From contig JAPKFY010000005.1 in the NCBI GenBank assembly GCA_026646335.1, positions 1 to 55,005 of the forward strand: a DNA stretch of 55,005 nt, given 5' to 3'. The notes beneath the pieces are model-generated. The model saw only the letters and a program-made list of their open reading frames with translations. It was not told the DNA's origin and did not search any database. The position numbers and the translations under genes are program-made. Source of the DNA: Aequorivita sp. (GTDB lineage Bacteria > Bacteroidota > Bacteroidia > Flavobacteriales > Flavobacteriaceae). This document shows, in pieces, positions 23,343 to 33,038 of the stretch (positions within the stretch are counted from its first letter, which is position 1; the number at the start of each line of letters is the position of its first letter).

Positions 23343-26072
23343 ATGAATAAAAAATTACCTCTCTATTTACAAAGTTGTCGTCATTTTTTTAAAGTCAACT
23401 TTAGACCGCACACACTCACACTTTTTAGTTTCTTACTACTGACTTTTTCAACATTTGCACAAGGACCGGGATGTCCAAACGTTTATGCTGGAGAAGATGT
23501 GGAACTGGACTGCGGTGTGCCTTGTACAGACCTTACAGCAAGTTATCTTGACACTGGAGAAACCACCAGTTATGCTGTTTCTTCCATTCCTTATGATCCA
23601 CCCTTTCCGTTTACTGGAGGAACCCCTGTTTCAGTGAACACAGATGATGTATGGTCTTCTGCAATCCAACTGCCTTTTGATTTCTGCTTTTTTGGCCAAA
23701 CATATTCGCAAATGGTCATCGGCTCCAACGCTGTGGTTTCCTTTGACCTAGCCAACAATCCACCGGGCGGCTATTGCAGTTGGTCGTTTGATGAATCAAT
23801 TCCCGACCCGAACTTGTTTTTTACAACAATCTTCGGACCTTACATGGATGTGGATCCCTCCATTGGCGGCTCTGGCCAAATTAACTGGACCGTTTTTGGA
23901 GAATCACCCTGTAGAACGATGGTGGTTAATTTTCCAGACATTCCATATTATTCATCGGCATGCAACAATCTTAAACTTACATCACAAGTTGTTATTTACG
24001 AAACCACCAATGTGGTAGAAATATATGTACAGGATAGGCCAAACGGCTGTAGTTGGAATGATGGAAACGCTGTCTTGGGTATCCAAAACCAAAACGGAAC
24101 TGTAGGCTATACCGCTCCAGGAAGAAACACTGGAGATTGGGCCGCTTCAAACGAAGCTTGGCGCTTTACGCCAAACGGCGCCTCAAACGTAGTCTTCTCT
24201 TGGTTGGACTCTAGCGGAACTGTAATAGGTACCGATCCAACAATAAATGTTTGTCCAACAGAAACAACAACAGTATATACTGCACAAGCTGTTTACACTA
24301 ATTGTAACGGCGATGTGGTTACGGAAACTGATGAGGTTACTGTAACAAGAATAGGCTCCTTTACAGTAGATCTTGGCGGCGACCAAGAACTTTGTGAGGC
24401 CCAAAGCTATGATATTACTGCCGAAATAATAGGTGGAAATCCTGCCGATGCTACTTTCCTGTGGAACACAGGTGAAACTACACAAACCATTACGGTAACT
24501 ACTTCTGGAACCTATACCGTAGAAGTAACCATTGGCACTTGTACCGTTACCGCCTCCGTGGTAATAAACTTTAACGATATTCCTCTGATTGAACTGGGAG
24601 ATAATGTTGAAACTTGCTTCTATGAGCCTGTAGTTTTAGACGCTTCCCCTTCCAATTATAACCCTGCCGATGCTACTTATGAATGGAGCCTGGACGGCGT
24701 TGTGCTTGCCGGAGAAACAAATCCGACCCTCAATGCTACCCAATACGGCGTTTATAGTGTAAATGTTTCTGTGGGAGGCTGTTTGGCCACAGATGAAGTA
24801 ACCATTTCACAACAGGAACTTCATGTTTCGTTAGGAGATGATTTTGCTTCTTGCTTTAAAGTACCAGAAACCCTTACTGCTGAAGCAATAGACTACGACC
24901 CAACCCTAGCGACCTATGAATGGAGCTTGGACGGTGTAATCCTTGTTGGCGAAACTAACCAGACGCTCAATATTACCCAATATGGGGTTTATAGTGTAAC
25001 CGTTACAGTGGGTAGTTGTCTGACTACAGATGAAGTAACCATTTCGCAAAAAGACCTTCATGTTTCGTTGGGAGATGATTTTGCTTCTTGCTTTGAAGTA
25101 CCCGTAACCCTTACCGCTGAAGCAATAGACTACGACCCAACCCTTGCTACATACCAATGGAGATTGAACGGTGCAATCCTTGCTGGCGAAACCAACCAAA
25201 CCCTCGATATTACACAGCCCGGATCCTATTCGGTTACTGCAACTGTTGATTCCTGTACTACAACAGACAGTATAGTGGTCGGTTTGGGAAGTCTGGAAGT
25301 AACTGTTAACGAGGATTTCCAAACCTGTTTTGATTCTCAAGTTGTTTTGGAAGCTATGCTTTCTCTTCAAAATCCAGATGCAACTTACCAGTGGAGCCTT
25401 GATGGAACCATTATAGCTGGCGAAACAAATTCCACATTAATAATCACTGAAATTGGTACTTATACCGTAACAGCAACTGTTGGAAGCTGTACTGCATCAG
25501 ATAGCGTGGCGGTTTCATATAGAGACGATCTTGAAGTTACACTAGGCGAAGATTTCCTAACGTGTCCAAACGAACCACAAACGCTAACTGCAACTACCAT
25601 TGAAGAAGGCGCAACCTATCAGTGGTATCTGAACGGAACTTTATTGACCGGAGAAACAAACAGTACGCTCAATTTTATGGTTGAAGCGGGAACTATGGGT
25701 ACCCAAACCTATACCGTTGTAATTTTAGTTGGCGGATGTTCCGGTACAGATTCAGTGGATGTTAATTTGTACACCGTTGGAAATTGCGTAATTTCTGAGG
25801 GGCTTTCACCAAATGGAGATGGCTACAACGATACGCTGGACCTAAGCTTCCTAAACGATAGAACTGGAATCAATAAACTTCAAATCTTTAATAGATTGGG
25901 AACACAGGTTTATGAACAGAACAATTACATCAACCAATGGAACGGCCAAACCAATGATGGCAATGCACTTCCAACGGGAACGTATTTTTATGTAATTGAC
26001 CTTGCAGGGAATGATGCTGTCTATGGCTCACAAGCCACAGGTTGGATTTATCTTAACCAGAAAGCGAACTAA
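23343..26072 (+). CDS. large secreted adhesin-like protein with T9SS type B (gliding-associated) C-terminal domain
   Basis: A surface protein of 909 residues. The signal peptide is cleaved after about Gln40 (STFAQ). Residues about 40-290 form a Cys-rich N-terminal domain (QLPFDFCFFGQTY, VIGSNAVVSFD) resembling nidogen-like extracellular domains. Residues about 415-815 contain at least five Ig-like repeats of roughly 79 residues (SLGDDFASCF ... ATYEWSLDGV ... VTVGSCLTTDEVT). The last ~90 residues, from SEGLSPNGDGYNDTL, are the type B sorting domain (CHU_C family), so export is through T9SS. The PorP/SprF and OmpA genes follow, the usual partners of type B cargo. The ligand is unknown. Confidence 0.92.
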   Translation: MNKKLPLYLQSCRHFFKVNFRPHTLTLFSFLLLTFSTFAQGPGCPNVYAGEDVELDCGVPCTDLTASYLDTGETTSYAVSSIPYDPPFPFTGGTPVSVNTDDVWSSAIQLPFDFCFFGQTYSQMVIGSNAVVSFDLANNPPGGYCSWSFDESIPDPNLFFTTIFGPYMDVDPSIGGSGQINWTVFGESPCRTMVVNFPDIPYYSSACNNLKLTSQVVIYETTNVVEIYVQDRPNGCSWNDGNAVLGIQNQNGTVGYTAPGRNTGDWAASNEAWRFTPNGASNVVFSWLDSSGTVIGTDPTINVCPTETTTVYTAQAVYTNCNGDVVTETDEVTVTRIGSFTVDLGGDQELCEAQSYDITAEIIGGNPADATFLWNTGETTQTITVTTSGTYTVEVTIGTCTVTASVVINFNDIPLIELGDNVETCFYEPVVLDASPSNYNPADATYEWSLDGVVLAGETNPTLNATQYGVYSVNVSVGGCLATDEVTISQQELHVSLGDDFASCFKVPETLTAEAIDYDPTLATYEWSLDGVILVGETNQTLNITQYGVYSVTVTVGSCLTTDEVTISQKDLHVSLGDDFASCFEVPVTLTAEAIDYDPTLATYQWRLNGAILAGETNQTLDITQPGSYSVTATVDSCTTTDSIVVGLGSLEVTVNEDFQTCFDSQVVLEAMLSLQNPDATYQWSLDGTIIAGETNSTLIITEIGTYTVTATVGSCTASDSVAVSYRDDLEVTLGEDFLTCPNEPQTLTATTIEEGATYQWYLNGTLLTGETNSTLNFMVEAGTMGTQTYTVVILVGGCSGTDSVDVNLYTVGNCVISEGLSPNGDGYNDTLDLSFLNDRTGINKLQIFNRLGTQVYEQNNYINQWNGQTNDGNALPTGTYFYVIDLAGNDAVYGSQATGWIYLNQKAN
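24585..25790 (+). repeat. tandem ~237-bp repeats coding Ig-like domains
   Basis: Successive units code the Ig-like domains of the adhesin. ACAGATGAAGTAACCATTTC occurs at 24789 and again at 25026, a distance of 237 bases (79 codons). Copies around 24821-25057 and 25058-25294 are almost identical in DNA over their first 90 bases or so, while outer copies have diverged. This suggests recent duplication or gene conversion in the middle of the array. Confidence 0.85.
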
Positions 26073-26195
26073 CCCATTAAATACTTTTTAACTACCAAAT
26101 AGATAAAAATGAAATGTCCACCAATTATTTCCAAAATTAATGAGAACGAGTTATCGGGACATTCCATCTTCCAATTTATCAAATATTATATACAG

Positions 26196-27113
26196 ATGAA
26201 AAAACATATATATATCATAATAGTATTGATGGCGGTGCTGCTCTTTCAGGAAACACAGGCGCAGCAAGATCCTCAATATACCCAGTACATGTACAACATG
26301 AATGTGATAAACCCAGCTTATGCAGGATCTAAGGAAAGCCTTTCCCTTACTGCCTTATACAGAACCCAATGGTCCGGTATGGAGGGCAATCCAGTAACCT
26401 TCACTTTTTCGGCAGATTCGCCAATAAGTGAAAAAATTGGTTTGGGTATTTCAGCAATAAAAGATGAATTGGGGCCTGTGAAGGAAACCAATGTCTTCGC
26501 AGACTTTTCATACACCCTTCAATTGGGAAACACTGTAAAACTTGCTTTGGGTCTTAAGGCTGGGGCAACTTTTCACGAGGTGGGGCTTTCAAGTTTGGAA
26601 CTACAAGACCCTAACGACCCTTTCTTTTCAGAAAACATAAACAAAACCTATCCTAATATTGGCGCAGGTGCTTTTCTGTATGGCGAAAAGTTTTACTTGG
26701 GATTGTCCGTTCCAAATATGTTGAAATCAGTTCATTTAGATGAAAACGGAATAAAGTATGGTTCGGAAACAAATCACTACTTCGCAACTGCGGGATATGT
26801 TTTCCAAGTTTCAGAAAGCTTTAAACTGAAGCCTTCCGTAATGGTGAAATCTGCTTTCGACGCACCAGTTTCCTATGACGCGAACCTGAACGCATTATTT
26901 TACGATAGATTTGAGCTTGGAGCCTCCTACAGATTGGACGATTCCTTCAGCGGTTTGGTTGGGTTTCAAATTACGCCAAACATCCGCGTAGGCTATGCTT
27001 ATGACCACGTAACTTCCGACCTTAAAGCGGTAGGTCCAGCTTCGCACGAAGTAGTGCTGACCTTCGATCTGTTCTTTAAGCCACGCGTTTTACGTTCACC
27101 AAGATTCTTCTAA
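26196..27113 (+). CDS. PorP/SprF family T9SS outer-membrane protein
   Basis: A 305-residue outer-membrane beta-barrel of the PorP/SprF family, which delivers or anchors type B T9SS cargo at the cell surface. The signal peptide ends QAQ, followed by the family signature QDPQYTQYMYNMNVINPAYAGS. Strand phrases such as GLGISAIKDELG and RVGYAYDHVTSDL follow. The ATG at 26196 is chosen because the signal peptide opens there; an earlier ATG at 26109 would add 29 non-signal residues. It lies 123 bases behind the adhesin gene and 23 before the OmpA gene. Confidence 0.92.
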   Translation: MKKHIYIIIVLMAVLLFQETQAQQDPQYTQYMYNMNVINPAYAGSKESLSLTALYRTQWSGMEGNPVTFTFSADSPISEKIGLGISAIKDELGPVKETNVFADFSYTLQLGNTVKLALGLKAGATFHEVGLSSLELQDPNDPFFSENINKTYPNIGAGAFLYGEKFYLGLSVPNMLKSVHLDENGIKYGSETNHYFATAGYVFQVSESFKLKPSVMVKSAFDAPVSYDANLNALFYDRFELGASYRLDDSFSGLVGFQITPNIRVGYAYDHVTSDLKAVGPASHEVVLTFDLFFKPRVLRSPRFF

Positions 27114-27136
27114 TAACCAAACAAATTTCATTTAAG

Positions 27137-29029
27137 ATGAACAAGATATATACAATCCTTTTACTCATAGCGGTAAGTGCCACAATGGTTACCGCCCAAA
27201 ACAGTAAAACAAAAAAGGCCGATCAATATTACGACCGACTTCAATATACCGATGCCGCTGAAGCCTATCAGAAATTGCTGAAAAAAGGTGAAGGCAGCAC
27301 TTACGTTTTTGAGCGTCTGGGAAACAGCTACTACTTTATAAACGATACCAAAAAAGCCGAAACCTATTACAAAAGAGTTGTGAAAAAGAAGGACGTTGAT
27401 CCAGAAACCATTTACAACTATGCCCAATCCTTGAAGGCAAACGGCAAGTTTGGTGACTACAATACTTATATGAAGCAATTTGCTGAAATGAAACCAAGCG
27501 ATTCAAGAGCGGTTGCATTTATGCAAAATCCAGATTACCTTCCTAAAATTGTGGATGAAAGCAACCAGAAATATTCCGCCACCAACCTTGATGCCTTGAA
27601 TTCTAAATTCTCAGATTTTGGGGGAACGGTTGTGGGGAACGATTTCTATTTCACTTCCGCCCGCAACACAACCCGTAAAAAGTACGGCTGGAACGAGGAA
27701 CCATTTTTGGACATTTACAAAGCTTCCATCGTTGGCGGTGTTGAAAAGAATGAAGTACTGCTGAAAGGCGACGTAAATACAAAATACCACGAAAGTACCG
27801 CTGCTATTACGGCAGACGGCAAGCGAATGTATTTTGACCGAAACGATTACTACAACGGAAAATACAAAAAGAGCGAAGAGGGCATCAACGAATTGAACAT
27901 CTATTACGCCGAAAATGTGAACGGGGAATGGATAGACATTAAACCAGTGCCTTTCAACGACCGCCAATACTCTACAAGCCATCCTGCGCTAAGCCCAGAC
28001 GGAAGCACTTTATATTTTACCAGTAACCGTCCAGGAGGAAAGGGAAAGGCAGATATTTATAAAGTTTCTATTTCAAAAGACGGCTCTTTTGGAAGTCCTA
28101 TAAACTTGGGTGAAAACATCAACACCGAAGGAAAAGAAGGTTTCCCGTTTGTAGATGCCAACGGAACGCTTTATTTCTGTAGCGATGCGCATTTAGGAAT
28201 GGGCGGGTTGGATGTTTTTGCAGCCGAAGCAAAGGGAGCTGATTTTGGTGAAGCCAAAAACCTTGGCCTTGGCGTGAACAGTAGCGAAGATGATTTTGCG
28301 TATTCTTATGACCCAGCCACGCAGGAAGGCTATGTTTCTTCCAACAGAAAAGGTGGAAAGGGAAGCGATGATATTTATAAAATCAAAAAACTTGATATTT
28401 GTGATGTTATCATAAACGTAATTGTAGTTGACGCAAGCAATGACGAGCCAATAGCTGGCGCACGTTTGGATTTGTTTGACAAGCTTGAAAACAAACTGAA
28501 GAGCCAATCTACCGGTCCAAACGGAATAGGTAAAATTACTGCAGCCTGCAACCAAGAGCACGTTGTGCAAGCTTTCAAGGAAGGATATGAAAGCAATGCC
28601 GAAACTGTTGCTTCTTCCAAAGAAGGCGAAAAGAGTATTCGCATCGCGCTTCGCCCAATAGATGAAATTGTGGAAGGCGATCTTGTAAAACTGAACCCGA
28701 TTCTTTTCGATTTTGACAAGCACAACATCAAGCCACAAGCAGCCTTCGAGCTTGACAAATTGGTAGAATTGATGAAGAAAAACCCTGAAATGGTAATCAA
28801 AGTTGAAGGCCACACAGATAACCGCGGTACCGATGCATACAATATGGACCTTTCAGAAAGACGTGCCAAAAGTACCGTGCAGTATGTAATTTCAAAAGGA
28901 ATTGCAAAAGACCGCATCAGCGGACAAGGTTTTGGCGAAAGCAGACCAGCCGTGGATTGTGGTGCAAACTGCACCGAAGCACAACACCAATTAAATAGAC
29001 GTTCAGACTTTATTGTGGTGAAGAAATAA
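27137..29029 (+). CDS. OmpA-family peptidoglycan-binding protein with TPR and PD40 repeats
   Basis: A 630-residue envelope protein. After a signal peptide (cleavage near TAQ, residue 21) come TPR-like helices (about 25-130), PD40/WD40-like propeller repeats (HPALSPDGSTLYFTSNRPGG near 280; FVDANGTLYFCSD near 340), a carboxypeptidase-regulatory-like domain (about 430-510) and a C-terminal OmpA domain (520-630; NPILFDFDKHNIKPQ, EGHTDNRGTDAYN, LSERRA) that binds peptidoglycan. This architecture is common downstream of PorP genes with type B adhesins. It probably ties the complex to the cell wall. A strong terminator follows. Confidence 0.92.
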   Translation: MNKIYTILLLIAVSATMVTAQNSKTKKADQYYDRLQYTDAAEAYQKLLKKGEGSTYVFERLGNSYYFINDTKKAETYYKRVVKKKDVDPETIYNYAQSLKANGKFGDYNTYMKQFAEMKPSDSRAVAFMQNPDYLPKIVDESNQKYSATNLDALNSKFSDFGGTVVGNDFYFTSARNTTRKKYGWNEEPFLDIYKASIVGGVEKNEVLLKGDVNTKYHESTAAITADGKRMYFDRNDYYNGKYKKSEEGINELNIYYAENVNGEWIDIKPVPFNDRQYSTSHPALSPDGSTLYFTSNRPGGKGKADIYKVSISKDGSFGSPINLGENINTEGKEGFPFVDANGTLYFCSDAHLGMGGLDVFAAEAKGADFGEAKNLGLGVNSSEDDFAYSYDPATQEGYVSSNRKGGKGSDDIYKIKKLDICDVIINVIVVDASNDEPIAGARLDLFDKLENKLKSQSTGPNGIGKITAACNQEHVVQAFKEGYESNAETVASSKEGEKSIRIALRPIDEIVEGDLVKLNPILFDFDKHNIKPQAAFELDKLVELMKKNPEMVIKVEGHTDNRGTDAYNMDLSERRAKSTVQYVISKGIAKDRISGQGFGESRPAVDCGANCTEAQHQLNRRSDFIVVKK

Positions 29030-29068
29030 CCACAAGGTAGTATTAACTGGTAACCAACCAGAAAAGAG

Positions 29069-29112
29069 CCCCTGCCCATTCCCCTTGTGGAATGTTGCAG
29101 GGGTTTTTTTTT
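29069..29112 (+). terminator. intrinsic terminator of the adhesin-PorP-OmpA operon
   Basis: CCCCTGC (29069-29075) pairs with GCAGGGG (29097-29103), with CATTCC/GGAATG extending the stem inside, followed by a run of nine or so T. Confidence 0.9.
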
Positions 29113-29167
29113 GTTAAATTGAAACTTGTATAGTTGCGGAAGCCTCCTATTTCAACCAGATTAACCA

Positions 29168-29182
29168 CGCGATGCAATCGCG
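29168..29182. repeat. short perfect hairpin CGCGAT-GCA-ATCGCG
   Basis: In the gap between the OmpA terminator and the end of the DUF5689 gene is a 6-base-pair GC-rich hairpin followed by CGGTAGCAGGGG. It looks like part of a dispersed repeat and stands out in AT-rich DNA. It might also end the minus-strand DUF5689 transcript, but it lacks a T tract. Confidence 0.35.
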
Positions 29183-29249
29183 CGGTAGCAGGGGTCTATA
29201 AAAACCCGCCTCCAATAAAGAAACGGTTTTTCAAGATTTCCAAAGTTAT

Positions 29250-30089
29250 TCAATCGCAACGTTCGCCTTCCATAACCACATCATCTATATCGCGAATAAA
29301 CAATTGAACATCACTGTTGAAAATGCTCAACACAGCGGTCAAAGTACCGTTGCCCTCTGGAAGTCTAAGATTTTTGAAATCTGCATAGCCACTGGTTCTT
29401 AGTATAATGGTTTGTCCATCACAATTTTCAACATCTCTGTTAACCCCATAGGTATTGGTTAGGTTTCCATAATGTTCCACCCCTGCAAGTCCTTCTGGAA
29501 ACTGCACGTCTTCAAATTGGACCAAAGTATTTAATCTTTCGGGATCTGAAGCTTCGTCTATGGTAATAATTGCAGGAATTAATTCAACCTTTTCAATAGA
29601 GCGATGCATTCTGGTTTCAAAATCCTGAATTTCTATTCTCCCTACCTCATCTCCATTCAGAACACCAATAGTGGGGAGGCCAGCATATTCACCTATATAC
29701 AGACCATCTACCCTGAAATAGATCTTACGCCCTGGTTCGTACTTTGTATAAAGATCGGTAGCATTTGTAGAGATGGAAACTCCTGTAGTTGGATTTTCTG
29801 GAGCGTCTTGAATTACAAGGGTTTTGTAAAAATTGCCTGCTTCATCATTTGAAACTACATAGGCTTGTAAATACAATTCCATAGTGGAACCGCTGCCTGC
29901 TTCAATTATTTTTGGTTCATAACCGCGATATATATCTTTTACAGTTTTAATATCAATATTAACGGCAACGTTTGGTTCTTCAACGCTAATTTCCGGAACG
30001 TTATAATCATCATCCTGCACACAGGAAGTAGTAGTCATTCCTAAAAAGAATAGGAAGAGTAAAAGTTTGCTATTTTTAAAATTTTTCAT
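29250..30089 (-). CDS. DUF5689 domain lipoprotein
   Basis: A 279-residue lipoprotein (lipobox TTSC, Cys23, then VQDDDYN, an acidic surface-export-like signal). The body matches DUF5689: DIKTVKDIYRG, LYLQAYVVSNDEAGNFYKTLVIQD near residue 75 and a C-terminal OB-like part ending VQLFIRDIDDV. In Bacteroidota this domain occurs with TonB receptors and secreted nucleases. The gene lies 28 bases after the TonB receptor gene on the same strand, so it is probably the receptor's surface lipoprotein partner, analogous in position to SusD but unrelated in sequence. Confidence 0.85.
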   Translation of the reverse strand: MKNFKNSKLLLFLFFLGMTTTSCVQDDDYNVPEISVEEPNVAVNIDIKTVKDIYRGYEPKIIEAGSGSTMELYLQAYVVSNDEAGNFYKTLVIQDAPENPTTGVSISTNATDLYTKYEPGRKIYFRVDGLYIGEYAGLPTIGVLNGDEVGRIEIQDFETRMHRSIEKVELIPAIITIDEASDPERLNTLVQFEDVQFPEGLAGVEHYGNLTNTYGVNRDVENCDGQTIILRTSGYADFKNLRLPEGNGTLTAVLSIFNSDVQLFIRDIDDVVMEGERCD

Positions 30090-30117
30090 CGCTTCTTAAA
30101 TTAAATTTCTCAATCCG

Positions 30118-32907
30118 TTAAAACCGAACGTACAGGTTTAAATAATATGTAGTTCCGTATCCATACCAATACTTTGGTCCAAAAACTTGGGTTTCGTTGG
30201 CCGCATCTTCTGAAAGGGTTTGGTAGTTGGCGTTTCTTCCTTGTTCAAAACCACCTGTTTTGTATTCTTTGTCTAAAACATTGTTGATGGCTGTAAAGAA
30301 ACCAAGGTAGTAATCTCTTATTTTCCAAGATTTTCCACCCACAACGTTCACCAACATATAGTCGTCAAACTTTTCTTGTTTCAACAATTCCCTTGCAACA
30401 GCTGGGTCATAATCGTTGAAAGGCATCCCGTCTGTGTCCAAATAAAAGTTTTTGGTTCTTGAAAGCGGTGAAACGTCAATATAGGCATTGTTAAAATAGT
30501 TTGCCGTTGCCCCAACCCACCAGAAATCTGGATCGCGGTATTCAAAGCCAATTTGGTATGCCTGTTGGGGGCCACCAGCCACTTTATAATCCTTTAAATA
30601 AGCAGGGCCATAATCTACCGATGATATTCTTTGGAGGGTTTCAGCATTAAGCGCCCCGCCAAAATCTGAAGTAATGTACAGGTTCGGGTTGTTGTCATAA
30701 GAATTCTGCCCATAGGCAGCGGCACCCTTCAACTTAATAGTTGTAGTTACTTGGGTTTCAATACCTAGTTCAGCACCAATATTCTTTTTGTTTACACCTG
30801 TAAGGATTTCTTGGATAAAACTGTTTTCCACAACTCTATCAGCACCCTGAACAGAAATACCATCGGCATAATAGAATGAAATCTCCGATGCATCTTGCAT
30901 CAAGGTATAATAACCTGTTAAACGTGCTTTAACTATTGGCGAACGGAAAATATAACTTCCATCTACGCTGATGTTTTTCTCTTCTGTCAAGCCAATTACA
31001 GTTTCATTATTTTGGCGTGAATTGGAAAAAGAGTTGCGCAATGTTGGTGCATCCGTGAAGTAGGCGGTGTTCAATTCAAAAGCTTGTCTTCCTGATATTT
31101 TATAAGTCCCACCTGCTTTGGCGCCGTAAGTAGTGAAATCGAGTTCTTTACTTTTTCCGAAGGAATTATCGGCAAAATTGCCATTTTTGTAGAGGCCATT
31201 TCTTAGGTAAGTTGTCTTGCCAACTTTTCCTGCTACATAAAAATCAACTTTTGAGTATGAAAACTGTGCCTGTGCAAAACTGCTGAAATCGCTTGCATCC
31301 AAATCATAGTTATATTTAAACGTATCGTCTTTGCCTACCACACGGTTTGGATTGTTCAAATCGTTTTGGGCCTCATCCCCATGTGTGAAAGTATCTATAT
31401 CCAAATAACCATTTCCCCCCAACAAATCGATCATATATGCAAAGTTGTTGGAGCTTAGGTTTCGGTAATTCAAAGAAACGGTAATACCAATATTGTCGGT
31501 TAGCTGCGAAGTGAGAATAGTATTGGCAGAAAGCTGCTTGTCGTCGTTTCTATCTTCGTATAAATAATAACGGGAAGTACCACCGTAGAAAACGTTGGTT
31601 TCATAAATATTCTGCCAATCTATTTGGCCATCGTTCACAAACTCTGAGTATGCTTGATAGGCCCCTCCGTAATTTGGTCCATTTGGATCTGCCAAAAAAT
31701 AGCTAGGCAGTTTTTGATAGTAGGACGGGTCTGGGTTTGGTGCATTGTCATATCCCAATCGGCTGTTTCCAGTTTTTCCAAACTGATAGCCTACATTGGT
31801 GTTAAGATGTGTCTTTTCTGAAATGTCCCAATAATGATTAAGCATTATTACAGGCTCATTCACTTTTTTGATGCGGGAGTTGCGCATTTCGCCATCCTGT
31901 TTTCCCCAATAAGCATTATATTTTGTGTCTTTCAGGTCGTAAACCTCTTGGGTATTTGGGGAAGATTTCCCTCTTCTGTTTGGCGTATAGAATGCTGTAA
32001 GATTTAAGCTTTGGGCATCATTGAATTTTCTTTCTACAGAAGCAAAGAATGAATTGGCATCATACAAGGTTCCATCGTTAAAACCTTCTTCGCCAAAACG
32101 CCTGGCCAGCAACACCGAGTATGCCCAGCCTTTCGGAAGCAAACCACTGTTATAGGAGCCTATTACACGGCCACGGTAGCTTCGATTACTGCTGGCGTAA
32201 GAAATTCGGCCTCCTTTGCGATATTGCGAAGCACGCATAATAATGTTGGTAGTTCCGGCAAGGTGCCCGAAATTATACTCGTTTGCCGAAATTCCCATTG
32301 AGAACATCTGGTTGCGTTGAGCATCATTCAGCCCGCCCCAGTTTGACCATTGTGGCCTTCCGTTATAGAGTTTGTTCATTTCCAGTCCATTGATGAGTAC
32401 TTTCCCGTCTTCAGAATCATAGCCTCTCGGGCGGAAAAAAGTGGTGCTGAAATCATACGAAGCCGCATTCAAAAACACATCTTTGGAAGCTTGGAGTAAG
32501 CCCGAAACGTTGTAGGATGTTCCTTCGTCTTCGTCCAGTTGTTCGTCAGAAAGACTGATAACGCCAATCTGTTGTTCTACTTCTAATAAGTCAACGGACA
32601 AAAGAATGGGCTTTAAGTTAACAGGAGCATCATTTTGGATAGTCACCGGAATTTTCAAGCTGGTGTAGCCCAGTTTTGAAATTTCCAAAATCTGTTCGCC
32701 CTGCGGAAGGGTTTCCTGCGTAAAGGAAAATGTTCCTTCGGCATTGGTAACGGTACTGAAAATACTGTTCCGGATGCTTACTTTCACACCCGGAATGGGT
32801 TCGCTGGAGTTGATATCAAGTATTCGTCCATATACAATGGCCTCTTGGGCAAATGAAGATAGCCCAGCCAAAAAAAACACATACCCTATAAAAATGAAGC
32901 GTTTCAT
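30118..32907 (-). CDS. TonB-dependent receptor with carboxypeptidase-regulatory-like domain
   Basis: An outer-membrane receptor of 929 residues for energised uptake of an unknown substrate. Signal peptide to about SFAQ (21); carboxypeptidase-regulatory-like domain about 23-105 (VYGRILDINSSEPIPGV, NAEGTFSF); plug about 120-240 (FRPRGYDSEDGKVLINGLEMNKL in part); then a long barrel ending in an aromatic LNLYVRF. The 'NGxExN...GRPQWSNWGGLND' plug variant is common in Bacteroidota. The DUF5689 lipoprotein follows in the same operon and a secreted EEP nuclease is divergent, which suggests uptake of nucleic-acid or phosphate-containing products. Confidence 0.92.
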   Translation of the reverse strand: MKRFIFIGYVFFLAGLSSFAQEAIVYGRILDINSSEPIPGVKVSIRNSIFSTVTNAEGTFSFTQETLPQGEQILEISKLGYTSLKIPVTIQNDAPVNLKPILLSVDLLEVEQQIGVISLSDEQLDEDEGTSYNVSGLLQASKDVFLNAASYDFSTTFFRPRGYDSEDGKVLINGLEMNKLYNGRPQWSNWGGLNDAQRNQMFSMGISANEYNFGHLAGTTNIIMRASQYRKGGRISYASSNRSYRGRVIGSYNSGLLPKGWAYSVLLARRFGEEGFNDGTLYDANSFFASVERKFNDAQSLNLTAFYTPNRRGKSSPNTQEVYDLKDTKYNAYWGKQDGEMRNSRIKKVNEPVIMLNHYWDISEKTHLNTNVGYQFGKTGNSRLGYDNAPNPDPSYYQKLPSYFLADPNGPNYGGAYQAYSEFVNDGQIDWQNIYETNVFYGGTSRYYLYEDRNDDKQLSANTILTSQLTDNIGITVSLNYRNLSSNNFAYMIDLLGGNGYLDIDTFTHGDEAQNDLNNPNRVVGKDDTFKYNYDLDASDFSSFAQAQFSYSKVDFYVAGKVGKTTYLRNGLYKNGNFADNSFGKSKELDFTTYGAKAGGTYKISGRQAFELNTAYFTDAPTLRNSFSNSRQNNETVIGLTEEKNISVDGSYIFRSPIVKARLTGYYTLMQDASEISFYYADGISVQGADRVVENSFIQEILTGVNKKNIGAELGIETQVTTTIKLKGAAAYGQNSYDNNPNLYITSDFGGALNAETLQRISSVDYGPAYLKDYKVAGGPQQAYQIGFEYRDPDFWWVGATANYFNNAYIDVSPLSRTKNFYLDTDGMPFNDYDPAVARELLKQEKFDDYMLVNVVGGKSWKIRDYYLGFFTAINNVLDKEYKTGGFEQGRNANYQTLSEDAANETQVFGPKYWYGYGTTYYLNLYVRF

Positions 32908-32998
32908 CTTTAAATATGAATTTTATTGGGGAGAAAATAACTGGGGAGAATTCTGCTTAGAAAGTATAAATTTAATAAAAATATTATCATTTATGAAA

Positions 32999-33006
32999 TA
33001 TATTTG
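32999..33006 (+). promoter_or_regulatory. nuclease gene promoter -7 box
   Basis: TATATTTG matches TAnnTTTG and lies 32 bases before the ATG at 33039, in the divergent gap shared with the TonB receptor gene. Confidence 0.45.
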
Positions 33007-33038
33007 TTAACTTTTTGCGATTAACGGTTTCAGTAAAA

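Noticed and set aside
28193..29079. Long antisense reading frames inside the OmpA gene
   Set aside because: They are shadows of a strongly coding gene on the plus strand with clear domains; no start signal or family supports them.
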